Positions 32,189-33,047 of a DNA stretch of 33,047 nt are shown one piece after another. How positions within the stretch are numbered: position 1 is the first letter of the stretch; every line of letters starts with the position of its first letter. Location of the stretch: positions 1 through 33,047 of the forward strand of contig JAZNOM010000085.1 of assembly GCA_045580835.1 (NCBI GenBank), read 5' to 3'. A model generated the notes under the pieces. The model was not told the DNA's origin. It worked only from the letters and a program-made list of their open reading frames with translations, and did not search any database. This DNA is from UMGS902 sp045580835 (GTDB taxonomy: Bacteria > Bacillota > Clostridia > Oscillospirales > CAG-272). The position numbers and the translations under genes were made by a program.

Positions 32189-32242
32189 CACTGCGATTGC
32201 ATAGATACTAAAAGGCATAATAAATAGAAGAGGAAAGTTAGA

Positions 32243-33047
32243 ATGATTACAGGCGAACTTAAAAACAAAATAGATTCACTTTGGGACGTGTTTGCATCTG
32301 GCGGACTTGTAAATCCGCTTGACGTTGTTGAGCAGATTACATATCTCATGTTTATACGTGATCTTGATGATACCGACAAAAAGCGTGAAAAAGAGAGCAT
32401 GATGCTTGGAATTCCGCATAAGAGCATTTTTGCAGACGAAGTCATTGTCAGCGAGCGAAAGGTTAACGGTGCAGAACTTCGCTGGTCAACATTCCACGAT
32501 TATCCTGCGGCAAAAATGTATTCCACCGTTCAGGATTTTGTGTTCCCGTTTATCAAGGGGCTTGACGGCAATAAGGAAAGCGCATATTCCAAGTATATGG
32601 ACGATGCAATTTTCAAACTTCCCACTCCGCTTGTGCTTGAAAAGGTAGTCAGCGCCCTTGATGAAATTTATGATATGATGAGCGAACTGCAGAGCAGCGA
32701 CGTGCGCGGAGATGTGTATGAGTATCTGCTTTCTAAAATCGCACAGTCGGGGCTTAACGGACAGTTCCGCACACCTCGCCATATCATTCGCATGATGGTT
32801 GAGCTTATGAAACCGACTGCCGATGATGTTATCTGCGACCCCGCTTGCGGAACATCAGGCTTTTTGGTTGCGGCAGGCGATTATCTGCGTGAGAATCACC
32901 GTGAAGAAATCTTCTTTGACCGAGTTAAAAAGGCGCACTATATGAATGAGATGTTCCACGGCTATGATATGGACAGAACCATGCTCCGTATCGGTGCGAT
33001 GAACATGATGACACACGGCATTGACAGCCCTATTATTGAGTACCGTG
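32243..33047 (+). CDS. hsdM: Type I restriction-modification DNA methyltransferase subunit HsdM (3' end outside window)
   Basis: The first ~268 residues of an N6-adenine methyltransferase. The HsdM N-terminal helical domain is clear (LKNKIDSLWDVFASGG, DVVEQITYLMFIRDLDD, and a TFHDYPAAKMY segment). It is followed by FRTPRHIIRMMVELMKP and the SAM-binding motif I, DPACGTSGFLVAAG (from residue 199). The catalytic NPPF motif lies past the window edge. GAGGAAAG precedes the ATG. With HsdS and HsdR (expected downstream) it would form a type I restriction system. It lies 54 nt after the ArAE-like gene, and no clear separate promoter is visible. Confidence 0.95.
   Translation, partial: MITGELKNKIDSLWDVFASGGLVNPLDVVEQITYLMFIRDLDDTDKKREKESMMLGIPHKSIFADEVIVSERKVNGAELRWSTFHDYPAAKMYSTVQDFVFPFIKGLDGNKESAYSKYMDDAIFKLPTPLVLEKVVSALDEIYDMMSELQSSDVRGDVYEYLLSKIAQSGLNGQFRTPRHIIRMMVELMKPTADDVICDPACGTSGFLVAAGDYLRENHREEIFFDRVKKAHYMNEMFHGYDMDRTMLRIGAMNMMTHGIDSPIIEYR

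Noticed and set aside
32185..32213. Promoter for hsdM starting with TTGACA at 32185
   Set aside because: At 17-bp spacing the -10 would be CTAAAA; better -10 boxes are only at 13-15 bp. The TTGACA overlaps the previous stop codon and is probably chance.

Overview
The window looks like chromosomal DNA from a Clostridia-class Bacillota, most likely an Oscillospiraceae/Ruminococcaceae-type gut anaerobe. The grounds are strong AGGAGG ribosome binding sites, moderate GC with AT-rich intergenic regions, poly-T hairpin terminators, a type I dockerin on a secreted enzyme, a type II pantothenate kinase, a DUF5696/Yip1 sugar-transport cluster, and signal peptides of Gram-positive style. All family assignments come from reading motifs by eye; no database search was run.

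Layout. 1-426: 3' end of a heavy-metal P-type ATPase, closed by a perfect bidirectional terminator. 419-2654 (minus): an operon of ROK sugar kinase, small two-helix membrane protein and aldose 1-epimerase-like protein. 2701-4500: nifS-nifU iron-sulfur cluster pair. 4501-5140: long non-coding leader with a clear promoter and several palindromes. 5141-17378: a seven-gene sugar-uptake operon (CBM-bearing solute-binding protein, permease pair 1, NHL-TPR-Yip1 membrane protein, DUF5696-like secreted protein, permease pair 2) with no ABC ATPase. 17420-18407: ribokinase with its own promoter. 18434-18874 (minus): CBS-domain protein. 18946-23244: an AraC-type regulator whose N-terminal half is a sialidase-fold (BNR/Asp-box) domain, directly followed by a secreted, dockerin-tagged enzyme carrying a paralogous sialidase-fold domain. 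23300-25284: cytoplasmic glycoside-hydrolase-like protein. 25307-25560: tRNA-Met and tRNA-Glu, followed by a non-coding stretch with short hairpins and two 56-bp near-identical tandem repeats. 25753-26982: CCA-adding enzyme. 26960-27459: a palindrome-rich leader with a probable TTG-started 39-codon small gene, then a 94-aa protein of unknown function. 27430-29966: a cassette of a small Xre repressor divergent from three uncharacterised genes, bounded on both sides by terminators with the same stem. 29967-31574 (minus): pantothenate kinase and HAD hydrolase, overlapping by 4 bp. 31614-32188: small ArAE/FUSC-like membrane protein. 32243-33047: start of a type I restriction-modification hsdM, cut by the window edge.

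How the genes fit together. The centre of the window (about 5-25 kb) is glycan foraging: a secreted dockerin enzyme, a sugar importer with unusual accessory proteins, a cytoplasmic glycosidase-like protein, and sugar kinases. Two parts stand out as possibly undescribed. The first is the regulator/enzyme pair in which the DNA-binding protein appears to reuse the enzyme fold as its sensor. The second is the importer operon, with two permease pairs, one binding protein, and two large exported or membrane proteins of unknown role. The small Xre cassette and the palindromic leader before the 94-aa gene are further unexplained units.
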